Positions 16,412 through 24,297 of a stretch of DNA of 55,574 bases are shown here, piece after piece (within the stretch, counting starts at the first letter, position 1; every line of letters starts with the position of its first letter). The notes under the pieces are model-generated. The model was not told the DNA's origin and did no database searches. It saw nothing but the letters and a program-made list of their open reading frames with translations. The stretch comes from Streptomyces sp. SID11385 (GTDB lineage Bacteria > Actinomycetota > Actinomycetes > Streptomycetales > Streptomycetaceae): positions 1-55,574 of the forward strand of contig NZ_JAAGLR010001181.1 in assembly GCF_010548245.1 (NCBI RefSeq), given 5' to 3'. The translations under genes were made by a program, and so were the position numbers.

Positions 16412-18838
16412 TCAACGGTCCACTCTCTCACCCGTACCGGAACGCTCGATGTTTTCGCTTCCGGTGTCGGGGCCCGCCGGGGAGTCCTGCGGCGGGTTCT
16501 CCGCGGGGGGCGCCGGGGCGTCCGTGGCGGGGCCTTGCGGCGCGTCCTCGTTGGTGGGGGCGGGGCCGCCGTCGCCGGGGCCCTGCGGACCGGGTGCGGT
16601 GTCGCCGCCGCCGGTGCCGTCCTCGCGCGCGCGGCGCTTGCGCTGGGTGTACATCCGGAGCCCGGCGAGGACCAGGAGCAGGACGCCGCCGGCGATGATC
16701 AGCATGACGGTCGAGGTGACCTCGGTGGCGTCCACGCTGAACTCGACGGGCTGGCCGTAGGGCCGGTTGTCGTCGGTGACGAGCTGTGCCTTCACCTGTA
16801 CGGGGCCGTTGGCGTTGATCGTCGTGTCGAACTTCACCGTCTGGCTGTGCCCGGCGCCGATCTTGATCGTGCGTTCCTCCCAGGGCCGCTCGCCGATCTT
16901 GAGGCGGGTGGGCTTGGTGGAGGTGAGCCGCACCTTGAGGTGGTGCGCGTCCTGGAGCAGGTTGTTCTGGACGGTGACCGGGATGGTGGCGCTGTGGCCC
17001 GAGAGCTTCGCGTCCGTCTTCGGGATGAGGCGCACCTGGCGGACGAGCGAGTCGAGGTAGCCGCGTACGTCCGTGCGGTACGTGGCCGCCTGACCGGCCC
17101 GGCCGCGCCACGAGGTGGCGACGGCGCGGTCCATGGCGAGACCGAACGGGGTGATGACGCGGTCCGGCCTCTGGAGGATCTCCTGGAAGCTGTCGAGCCC
17201 CTTCTGCGTGGTGTGCAGCGAGGTGAAGGCGGCGGTGGGCAGTTCCTGCTTGCGCAGCGCCTTCGGGTACGCGGAGCGCGCCGGCACTCGTGTGTTCGCC
17301 TGCGGGTCGGCCTTGGTCTTCGCCGCCTTGTCGAGGTCCTGGGAGAGCGACCAGCGGCCGCCCTGGAGGGCGCGCACCGCGGTGGCCATCGCCTCGGCCT
17401 GGGCCGTCGTGGGGGTGCGCTGGGGGGCGATCACGACCGTGCGCTGCTTCTGCTCGTCCTGGCGGGTGAGGGCCAGGCTCTGCGCGAGGAAGCGCTGTAC
17501 CGCGAGCGTGGCGCTCTGCGGCGAGTCCATGGAGCCCTCGAAGGCGGTGGACAGGCGTGTGTCGGTGACGACCGCGGTGATGCCGCCGCCGATGGGCCGG
17601 GCCGCCGAGGGGGTGTACAGGAGGCTGTCGGGCTCGCTCAGGCTGTCGTTGCGCGTGATGACCTTCGTCGCGCCCGCCGAGGTGGCCACGTCGACGATCG
17701 AGCGGTCGATCGCTCCGTCCACGGGCCAGGCGTACTCCGTGCTCACCTTGAGGTCGAGATCGGTGTCCGGGATCGACAGGGTGATCCGGCCGACGTCCGT
17801 GGCGGTCTTGAGCCGGGCGAGGGTCGTGGGGATCTTGGCGCCGTTGTGCGCGATCGAGGCGAGGTCGGGGTCGCCGTACGGCAGGGCGATGACGGAGTGC
17901 CCCTTCAGGGCCTTGCCGAGTCCGTTGAGCCAGTTCGTCGCGGCGTCCTTGTTCTCCTTGGACCCCGCGACGGTCTTCCCGTCCTTGGCGGCGAGCCGGT
18001 AGCCGTTGGCCATGTCGGCGACGGTGTTGACGAGGTCGGGGTCGATCACCCACGTGACGTCGAGGCTCTTGCCGAGCGAGACCATCCGGTCGAGACGGCC
18101 GCCGGGAAGGATCTCCTTCGCCAGGTCGTCGTTCTCGAAGACGTTGTTCTGGTCGTCGTCGCCACCGCCCACGGTGCGGGCGCCGACGTGTGCGGTCGAG
18201 ATGAGCGGCCACAGGACGGTCGTGCGGGACTGACGGGCGGTGGGTTCCGGCTGCCAGGGCAGATACGTGCGCTTGATCCCGAGGACCTGCTCCTGCCACG
18301 GGACGCTGCTGGTGCGGCCGTCGAAGGAGACGCCGATCTGGTAGACGCCGTCGGCGCCGAGCTGGAGGTCCTTGACGGGAACGGAGAGGGAGAAGGACTC
18401 CTTCTCCTTCGGCTTCAGCTTGTCGACCTTGTGGTCGTACTTGTCGGCGATCTCGTTGCCGTCGAGCCCCGGGGTGTAGCCGGAGCGCTCGTCGGCGGCG
18501 TCGATCGCGCTGCGGCTGCCGAGGAGCTGCCCGACGCGCAGGGCGACGTGCGCCTCGGTGATGGTCTGCTTGCTGCGATTGGTGAGCGTCCCGGTCACCG
18601 TGACGGTGTCCCCGGCCTCGGGGGCCTCGGGCGTCAGCCCGGTGAGCTGGATGTCGACCGTACGGGAGCCCGTGGGCTCGGCGGCGGCGGGCTGTCGCGG
18701 GGTGTCCGCCTGGGCGGGGGTGAGCTGGGCGAGGAGCCCGAGAAGGGGCACCGCCGCCGTGACCGCCATCACTCGTCGCAGCCGTCGCCGGGCAGGGGAG
18801 GGGCAGGGGGTTCGATGGGTAACTGCCGCCTCGGCCAC
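16412..18838 (-). CDS. Secreted, membrane-tethered DUF6049-type protein upstream of murJ
   Basis: An 808-residue protein. A signal peptide is visible (RRRLRRVMAVTAAVPLLGLL, cleavage probably after AQA-D). A CARDB/Big-like beta domain follows (VDIQLTGLTPEAPEAGDTVTVTGTLTNRSK). The large central region includes LPYGDPDLASIAHNGAKIPT. One C-terminal transmembrane helix (STVMLIIAGGVLLLVLAGL) leads to a basic stop-transfer TQRKRRAR and a disordered cytoplasmic tail rich in G, P and E. This matches the protein encoded next to murJ in actinobacteria (Rv3909-like), whose exact role is unknown; envelope assembly is inferred from location. GTG 18838 has GAGGACGGGCGAGC upstream. It is divergent from pcnA. 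Confidence 0.85.
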   Translation of the reverse strand: MAEAAVTHRTPCPSPARRRLRRVMAVTAAVPLLGLLAQLTPAQADTPRQPAAAEPTGSRTVDIQLTGLTPEAPEAGDTVTVTGTLTNRSKQTITEAHVALRVGQLLGSRSAIDAADERSGYTPGLDGNEIADKYDHKVDKLKPKEKESFSLSVPVKDLQLGADGVYQIGVSFDGRTSSVPWQEQVLGIKRTYLPWQPEPTARQSRTTVLWPLISTAHVGARTVGGGDDDQNNVFENDDLAKEILPGGRLDRMVSLGKSLDVTWVIDPDLVNTVADMANGYRLAAKDGKTVAGSKENKDAATNWLNGLGKALKGHSVIALPYGDPDLASIAHNGAKIPTTLARLKTATDVGRITLSIPDTDLDLKVSTEYAWPVDGAIDRSIVDVATSAGATKVITRNDSLSEPDSLLYTPSAARPIGGGITAVVTDTRLSTAFEGSMDSPQSATLAVQRFLAQSLALTRQDEQKQRTVVIAPQRTPTTAQAEAMATAVRALQGGRWSLSQDLDKAAKTKADPQANTRVPARSAYPKALRKQELPTAAFTSLHTTQKGLDSFQEILQRPDRVITPFGLAMDRAVATSWRGRAGQAATYRTDVRGYLDSLVRQVRLIPKTDAKLSGHSATIPVTVQNNLLQDAHHLKVRLTSTKPTRLKIGERPWEERTIKIGAGHSQTVKFDTTINANGPVQVKAQLVTDDNRPYGQPVEFSVDATEVTSTVMLIIAGGVLLLVLAGLRMYTQRKRRAREDGTGGGDTAPGPQGPGDGGPAPTNEDAPQGPATDAPAPPAENPPQDSPAGPDTGSENIERSGTGERVDR

Positions 18839-19019
18839 GCGCTCGCCCGTCCTCGTCGTCGTCAGTGGTCGGTGGTTGTCGCTTGATGCGTCCACGCATG
18901 GTAACGAGGCCGGCTGGGCCGAAGTGCCGCGGAGTGGGCTGGGCGATCTTGTGAAGGCCGCAGGCAGGCGCTCCGGCGCGATTCGGAGGGGGAGGCGGGG
19001 CCACGTACCCTCTCCTGTT

Positions 19020-20489
19020 GTGCCGAACGCCAACCATGACCCCAGCAGTGCACTGAGCCAGGTGCAGCAGCGCGCGGTGAGCGAGCTGCTGCGTGTCTCG
19101 CCCGTCGCGGACGAACTCGCCCGTCGTTTCGAGGAGGCCGGTTTCACACTGGCGCTGGTCGGGGGTTCGGTACGGGATGCCTTGCTGGGCAGGCTCGGCA
19201 ACGACCTCGACTTCACCACCGATGCCCGGCCCGACGACGTGCTCGCCCTGGTACGGCCCTGGGCGGACGCGGTGTGGGAGGTGGGCATTGCCTTCGGCAC
19301 GGTCGGCTGCCAGAAGGCGGCGCGCGTCGGCGAGGAGGAGCAGAGCTTCCAGATCGAGGTCACCACGTACCGCTCCGAGGCCTACGACCGAAGCTCCCGC
19401 AAACCGCAGGTCTCTTACGGCGACTCGATCGAGGAGGACCTCGTCCGGCGGGACTTCACCGTGAACGCGATGGCGGTGTTCCTGCCCGAGAAGCGGTTCG
19501 TGGACCCGCACGGCGGTCTGGGCGATCTCGCCGCCAGGGTGCTGCGTACGCCGGGCACCCCCGAGGCGTCGTTCTCGGACGATCCGCTGCGGATGCTGCG
19601 CGCGGCGCGCTTCGCCGCGCAGCTCGACTTCGAGGTGGCTCCCGAGGTGGTCGCGGCGATGACCGCGATGGCCGAGCGCATCGACATCGTCTCGGCGGAA
19701 CGGGTCCAGGGCGAGCTGAACAAGCTGCTGCTCTCGGCCAACCCCGTGAAGGGGCTGCGGCTCCTCGTCGACACCGGTCTCGCCGAGCGTGTGCTCCCCG
19801 AGCTGCCCGCTCTGCGCCTGGAGAGCGACGAGCACCACCGTCACAAGGACGTCTACGAGCACTCGCTCACCGTTCTGGAGCAGGCGATCGACCTGGAGGA
19901 GGACGGCCCCGACCTCACTCTGCGCATCGCCGCCCTCCTCCACGACATCGGCAAGCCGAAGACGCGCCGCTTCGAGAGCGACGGCCGGGTCTCCTTCCAC
20001 CACCACGAGATCGTGGGCGCCAAACTCGTCAAGAAGCGGCTCGCGGCGCTCAAGTACTCGAACGAGCTGATCCGGGACGTCTCCCGCCTCATCGAGCTGC
20101 ACCTGCGCTTCCACGGCTACGGGACCGGCGAGTGGACCGATTCCGCGGTCCGGCGGTACGTCCGCGACGCGGGCCCGCTGCTCACGCGGTTGCACAAGCT
20201 CACCCGCTCCGACTGCACGACGCGCAACAAGCGCAAGGCCAACGCCCTGGCCCGGGCCTACGACGGCCTGGAACGGCGGATCGAGGAGTTGCAGGAGCAG
20301 GAGGAGCTGGACGCGATCCGGCCCGACCTCGACGGCAACGAGATCATGGCGCTCCTCGACGTCCCGCCCGGCCCGGTGATCGGCAAGGCGTACGCCTTCC
20401 TCCTCGATCTGCGGATGGAGAAGGGCCCCCTCGGCAAGGAAGCGGCTGGCGAGGCACTCAAGGAGTGGTGGAGCACTCAGCAGCGGTGA
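19020..20489 (+). CDS. pcnA: CCA tRNA nucleotidyltransferase
   Basis: A 489-residue enzyme that adds or repairs the CCA end of tRNAs. The class II nucleotidyltransferase head carries GGSVRDALLGRLGNDLDFTT, in which DLD is the metal-binding pair, then EEDLVRRDFTVNAMA and the RNA-contact DDPLRMLRAARFAAQ. A C-terminal HD domain (HKDVYEHSLTVLEQ, then RIAALLHDIGKP and HHHEIVGAKLVKKRL) adds phosphohydrolase-like activity in homologues. The GTG start at 19020 gives MPNANHDPSSALSQ; the frame is open upstream but overlaps the divergent gene's leader. pcnA beside the murJ block matches mycobacterial gene order. Confidence 0.93.
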   Translation: MPNANHDPSSALSQVQQRAVSELLRVSPVADELARRFEEAGFTLALVGGSVRDALLGRLGNDLDFTTDARPDDVLALVRPWADAVWEVGIAFGTVGCQKAARVGEEEQSFQIEVTTYRSEAYDRSSRKPQVSYGDSIEEDLVRRDFTVNAMAVFLPEKRFVDPHGGLGDLAARVLRTPGTPEASFSDDPLRMLRAARFAAQLDFEVAPEVVAAMTAMAERIDIVSAERVQGELNKLLLSANPVKGLRLLVDTGLAERVLPELPALRLESDEHHRHKDVYEHSLTVLEQAIDLEEDGPDLTLRIAALLHDIGKPKTRRFESDGRVSFHHHEIVGAKLVKKRLAALKYSNELIRDVSRLIELHLRFHGYGTGEWTDSAVRRYVRDAGPLLTRLHKLTRSDCTTRNKRKANALARAYDGLERRIEELQEQEELDAIRPDLDGNEIMALLDVPPGPVIGKAYAFLLDLRMEKGPLGKEAAGEALKEWWSTQQR

Positions 20490-20509
20490 GTGCGCGAGTG
20501 GTCGCGGAA

Positions 20510-20609
20510 TGTTCCACGTGAAACATCGGGCTGCCCGGGCTGCGGCGACTCCGCGCGATGTTTCACGTGAAACATCCTCGGATGCCCCATAGATGTTTCA
20601 CGTGAAACA
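20510..20609. other. Cluster of three parS sites between convergent genes
   Basis: Variant TGTTCCACGTGAAACA lies at 20510-20525. Exact sites lie at 20559-20574 and 20594-20609. They fill the gap between pcnA (plus) and the MFS gene (minus). Confidence 0.93.
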
Positions 20610-20615
20610 TCGGCC

Positions 20616-21896
20616 TCAGCTCGCCCGCGCCGGTACGCGCAGCGCCCGTCCGGCGAGCGCGGCCACGCCCGCGTAGATCACCGCCACTCCGAGGACGAGC
20701 GTGACGGACCGTCCGTCCCCCGGCAGAACCAGGGCGGAGGCTCCCGCGGCACCGACGAAGGCGACGTTGAAGAGCACGTCGTAGACGGAGAAGACCCGTC
20801 CCCGGTAGGCGTCCTCGACCTCGGACTGCACCACGGTGTCGGTCGCGATCTTCGACCCCTGGGTGATGACGCCGAGGAAGAAGGCGAGCGCCATCATCAG
20901 CGGCTCGACGAAGAACGGGCCCGCGAGCCCGACGAGCACCGCCGCGAGGGCCGCGCAGCCCGCGATCCAGCCGAGCGGGCCGAAACGGCGGATCGCCCAC
21001 GGACTCAGCAGCGCCGCCACGAAGAAACCCGCCGCCGAGAGACCGAGGGCGACCCCGAGCAGGGCGAGCCCGTCCTCCTCCGTCGTCGACCACGCGTACC
21101 GGCAGAGCATCAGCACGGTGACGGTGAGCGCCCCGTAGCAGAAACGCAGGAGGGTCATCGCGGCGAGCGAGCGCGCCGCGGGGCGGCGGGCGGGAGCGGC
21201 GAGGTGGCGCAGGCCCTGGAGGAGCCCCTGCGCGGACGAGGTGAGCGCGGCGCGTACGTGGGCGCGGGGGCGTTCGTCCAGGCCCGGGCCGAGCGCGTCG
21301 ACCGGGATGCGGAGCGCGGCGAGCGCGGCGGCGAGGTAGAGCGCGGCGCCGAGCAGCAGGACAGCGGCGTCCCAGTCCCAGCCGAGGAGCCGGACGAGGA
21401 AGGCGAGACCACCGCCCGCCGTGGCGGCGAGAGTCCCGGCCGTCGGGGAGAGCGCGTTGGCCACGACGAGGCGGGGGCCGTCGACCACGCGCGGCAGCGC
21501 GGCCGAGAGCCCGGCGAGGACGAAGCGGTTGACCGCGGTGACGCACAGGGCCGCCACGTAGAAGAGCCAGTCCGGGATGCGGGCGAGGATCAGGACGGCC
21601 GTGAGCGAGGCCAGCAGCACACGCAGCAGGCTCCCGTACAAGAAGACCTGGCGGCGTCGCCAGCGGTCGAGGAAGACGCCCGCGAAGGGGCCCACGAGGG
21701 AGTACGGGAGCAGCAGGACGGCCATCGCGGAGGCGATCTGACCCGGGGTCGCCTGCTTCTCGGGGGAGAAGACGACGTAGGTGGCGAGGCCGACCTGGAA
21801 GACACCGTCCGCGGCCTGGGAGAGCAGCCGCACCGAGAGCAGGCGGCGGAAACCTCCCAGCGTCAGCAGGAGACGGAGATCGGGGACGACAGCCAT
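20616..21896 (-). CDS. MFS transporter
   Basis: A roughly 426-residue integral membrane protein with about 12 hydrophobic helices. The family loop motif between helices 2 and 3 is GPFAGVFLDRWRRRQVFLYG, the major-facilitator signature. The N-terminus MAVVPDLRLLLTLGGFRRLL and the helix-11 region GVITQGSKIATDTVVQSEVE resemble actinobacterial MFS exporters of unknown substrate. The start is either ATG 21896 (used here) or GTG 21911; neither has a strong ribosome binding site. It converges with pcnA across a parS cluster. Confidence 0.88.
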   Translation of the reverse strand: MAVVPDLRLLLTLGGFRRLLSVRLLSQAADGVFQVGLATYVVFSPEKQATPGQIASAMAVLLLPYSLVGPFAGVFLDRWRRRQVFLYGSLLRVLLASLTAVLILARIPDWLFYVAALCVTAVNRFVLAGLSAALPRVVDGPRLVVANALSPTAGTLAATAGGGLAFLVRLLGWDWDAAVLLLGAALYLAAALAALRIPVDALGPGLDERPRAHVRAALTSSAQGLLQGLRHLAAPARRPAARSLAAMTLLRFCYGALTVTVLMLCRYAWSTTEEDGLALLGVALGLSAAGFFVAALLSPWAIRRFGPLGWIAGCAALAAVLVGLAGPFFVEPLMMALAFFLGVITQGSKIATDTVVQSEVEDAYRGRVFSVYDVLFNVAFVGAAGASALVLPGDGRSVTLVLGVAVIYAGVAALAGRALRVPARAS

Positions 21897-22021
21897 GCGG
21901 CACAGCTTCACATGCGGAGCGGCGGGCGCCGCGTGCGGGAGGAGCGGTGGGGAGAAAACCGGGGGATGATCAAGCGCCAGCGGACCCCTTCACGTTCGCG
22001 CCCCCTTCGGTCGCGGTACGG

Positions 22022-22059
22022 CGAAGGGGCCCGTACCGGTGCGGGTACGGGCCCCTTCG
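22022..22059 (-). terminator. Terminator of the inositol-phosphate synthase gene
   Basis: A 16-bp perfect stem (22022-22037 with 22044-22059), arm CGAAGGGGCCCGTACC, with a six-base loop. It lies 61 bases after the stop of the minus-strand gene. No T-run. Confidence 0.8.
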
Positions 22060-22120
22060 GACACGCGGTTTCCGGTGCTCACCCCGCGAGGGACGAGGAG
22101 CCGGACGGAGCGTCAGCCGC

Positions 22121-23203
22121 TCAGCGCTCGACCTCGCCGCGGATGAACAGCTCCACGTTCTCGCGGGCTTGGTCGTCGAAGTACTGCACGGGCGGGCTCT
22201 TCATGAAGTAGCTGCTCGCGGAGAGGATGGGGCCGCCGATGCCGCGGTCCTTGGCGATCTTCGCGGCGCGGAGCGCGTCGATGATGACGCCGGCGGAGTT
22301 CGGGGAGTCCCAGACCTCCAGCTTGTACTCCAGGTTCAGCGGGACGTCGCCGAAGGCGCGGCCCTCAAGGCGCACGTAGGCCCACTTGCGGTCGTCGAGC
22401 CACTGCACGTAGTCGGACGGGCCGATGTGCACGTTCTTGGCGCCGAGGTCCCGGTCGGGGATCTGCGAGGTGACGGCCTGCGTCTTGGAGATCTTCTTGG
22501 ACTCCAGGCGCTCGCGCTCCAGCATGTTCTTGAAGTCCATGTTGCCGCCGACGTTGAGCTGCATCGTGCGGTCGAGGACGACACCGCGGTCCTCGAAGAG
22601 CTTCGCCATCACGCGGTGCGTGATGGTGGCGCCGACCTGCGACTTGATGTCGTCGCCGACGATCGGGACACCGGCCTCGGTGAACTTGTCGGCCCACTCC
22701 TTGGTGCCCGCGATGAAGACGGGGAGGGCGTTGACGAAGGCGACCTTGGCGTCGATGGCGCACTGGGCGTAGAACTTCGCCGCGCTCTCGGAGCCGACCG
22801 GCAGGTAGCAGACGAGGACGTCGACCTGGCGGTCCTTGAGCACCTGGACGACGTCGACCGGCTGCTCGCCGGACTCCTCGATCGTCTCGCGGTAGTACTT
22901 GCCGAGACCGTCGAGGGTGTGGCCGCGCTGCACGGAGACACCGGTGCTGGGCACGTCGCAGATCTTGATGGTGTTGTTCTCGCTGGCGCCGATGGCGTCC
23001 GCGAGGTCGAGACCGACCTTCTTGGCGTCCACGTCGAAGGCGGCGACGAACTCGATGTCCTTGACGTGGTAGTCGCCGAACTGCACGTGCATGAGACCCG
23101 GGACCTTGCCCTTGGGGTCGGCGTCCTTGTAGTACTCGACGCCCTGCACCAGCGAGGCGGCGCAGTTGCCCACGCCGACAATGGCTACGCGAACCGAACT
23201 CAT
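22121..23203 (-). CDS. ino1: Inositol-3-phosphate synthase
   Basis: A 360-residue NAD-dependent enzyme converting glucose 6-phosphate to inositol 3-phosphate, the first step to phosphatidylinositol and mycothiol. The N-terminal NAD motif is [20 protein letters not shown]. The catalytic core includes [50 protein letters not shown] and [11 protein letters not shown], all typical of the compact actinobacterial form. AGGGAGCAACCGG precedes the ATG. It lies 55 bases after the PadR gene on the same strand, so the two probably form one operon; this pairing also exists in mycobacteria (Rv0046c-Rv0047c). Confidence 0.95.
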   Translation of the reverse strand: MSSVRVAIVGVGNCAASLVQGVEYYKDADPKGKVPGLMHVQFGDYHVKDIEFVAAFDVDAKKVGLDLADAIGASENNTIKICDVPSTGVSVQRGHTLDGLGKYYRETIEESGEQPVDVVQVLKDRQVDVLVCYLPVGSESAAKFYAQCAIDAKVAFVNALPVFIAGTKEWADKFTEAGVPIVGDDIKSQVGATITHRVMAKLFEDRGVVLDRTMQLNVGGNMDFKNMLERERLESKKISKTQAVTSQIPDRDLGAKNVHIGPSDYVQWLDDRKWAYVRLEGRAFGDVPLNLEYKLEVWDSPNSAGVIIDALRAAKIAKDRGIGGPILSASSYFMKSPPVQYFDDQARENVELFIRGEVER

Positions 23204-23258
23204 TCCGGTTGCTCCCTGTGTGATCTCTGAGTCCTATGAGAGCCGCGGTGCTGCGGTC

Positions 23259-23927
23259 TCAGGTGGGTGTGCCAGGCGAATCCGGCCGGGAGTCGCTCCC
23301 GGGCCGGGGCAGATCGCCCGGCGCTCCCTTCTGCCGCTCCGCGTCCCCCGGCCGGGAGGTCCGCAGGTCGCGGCCCACGCGCTCGCTCTCGATCAGCTCG
23401 TTGAGCCAGCGCACCTCGCGCTCCACGGATTCCATCCCATGGCGCTGGAGTTCGAGGGTGTAATCGTCAAGACGCTCCCGGGTCCGGGAGAGTGAGGCCC
23501 GCATCTTCTCCAGGCGCTCCTCCAGCCGGCTGCGACGCCCCTCCAGGACGCGCATGCGCACATCCCGGGAGGTCTGGCCGAAGAACGCGAAGCGTGCGGC
23601 GAAGTGTTCGTCCTCGTAGGCGTCCGGGCCGGTCTGGGAGAGCAGCTCCTCGAAGTGCTCCTTGCCGTCCGCGGTCAGCCGGTAGACGATCTTCGCGCGC
23701 CGCCCGGAGAGGGCAGTGGCGGGTTCGCCCGGGGCGGCAGCCGACTCCTCGGCGAGCCAGCCCCGTGCCACCAGCGTCTTGAGGCAGGGATAAAGCGTTC
23801 CGTAGCTGAAGGCCCGGAACACCCCCAGCGAGGTGTTGAGGCGCTTTCGCAGCTCGTAGCCGTGCATGGGGGATTCGCGCAGCAGGCCGAGGACGGCGAA
23901 TTCAAGGATGCCCGCACGTCGGCTCAT
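23259..23927 (-). CDS. PadR family transcriptional regulator
   Basis: A 222-residue regulator. The winged helix-turn-helix spans about residues 8-85 (ILEFAVLGLLRESPMHGYEL, then FRAFSYGTLYPCLKTLVARGWL and the wing KIVYRLTADGKEHFEELL). The C-terminal coiled-coil effector and dimerisation domain (RRSRLEERLEKMRASLSRTRERL) is the Vir-type half. It probably represses itself and ino1; the 35-bp palindrome upstream is the likely operator. The ligand is unknown. Its position next to ino1 and near the class A PBP gene is conserved with mycobacteria. Confidence 0.92.
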   Translation of the reverse strand: MSRRAGILEFAVLGLLRESPMHGYELRKRLNTSLGVFRAFSYGTLYPCLKTLVARGWLAEESAAAPGEPATALSGRRAKIVYRLTADGKEHFEELLSQTGPDAYEDEHFAARFAFFGQTSRDVRMRVLEGRRSRLEERLEKMRASLSRTRERLDDYTLELQRHGMESVEREVRWLNELIESERVGRDLRTSRPGDAERQKGAPGDLPRPGSDSRPDSPGTPT

Positions 23928-24297
23928 CCTCTCCTCCTCCTTCCTCCGGACCGCCGTAGCGCGTCTTTATCTCGTGCTGATGTATCGACTCGATACATCA
24001 GCACGATAGAGCGGTGTCCCCGTGACGACAAGTGGGGGCCTCGTGACCGGCGTCACATCGCTGTGAGGATGAGAGCAAGTTGCCTGTTTTGGGGTGAACT
24101 TCGGAGTCTGTGAGCCGAGCCGGTGCGTAGTCTGGGCGCCATGCTGTCCACCGGGAACCATGAGGCGCCCGGGAACGTCGTCGTCCCAGACGTAGTGCGC
24201 GCGAACCCGCTCGGGGCTCCGCGCCACGACGGGGGAACCGCTTCAGTCGCCGTTTCCAGGCGCGTAAGCCTGCGCCTGCCCGAGGAGTAGTCGTTCG
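23928..24297. promoter_or_regulatory. Divergent control region between padR-ino1 and the PBP gene
   Basis: 370 bases with no credible gene. It contains the 35-bp palindrome (23972-24006) on the PadR side. The rest (24010-24297), which must include the PBP promoter, shows no other clear palindrome. Confidence 0.7.
23972..24006. promoter_or_regulatory. Probable PadR operator, 35-bp palindrome
   Basis: Two perfect 17-base arms, TCGTGCTGATGTATCGA and its complement, flank one central base. The arms contain ATGT...ACAT, the core typical of PadR boxes. The element lies 45 bases upstream of the padR start. Confidence 0.85.

Noticed and set aside
14034..18886. Two very long plus-strand frames (908 and 876 codons) opposite murJ and the DUF6049-type gene
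   Set aside because: Both are antisense to genes with signal peptides, membrane helices and conserved motifs; their composition (Arg/Gly/Asp/Val) is that of shadow frames.
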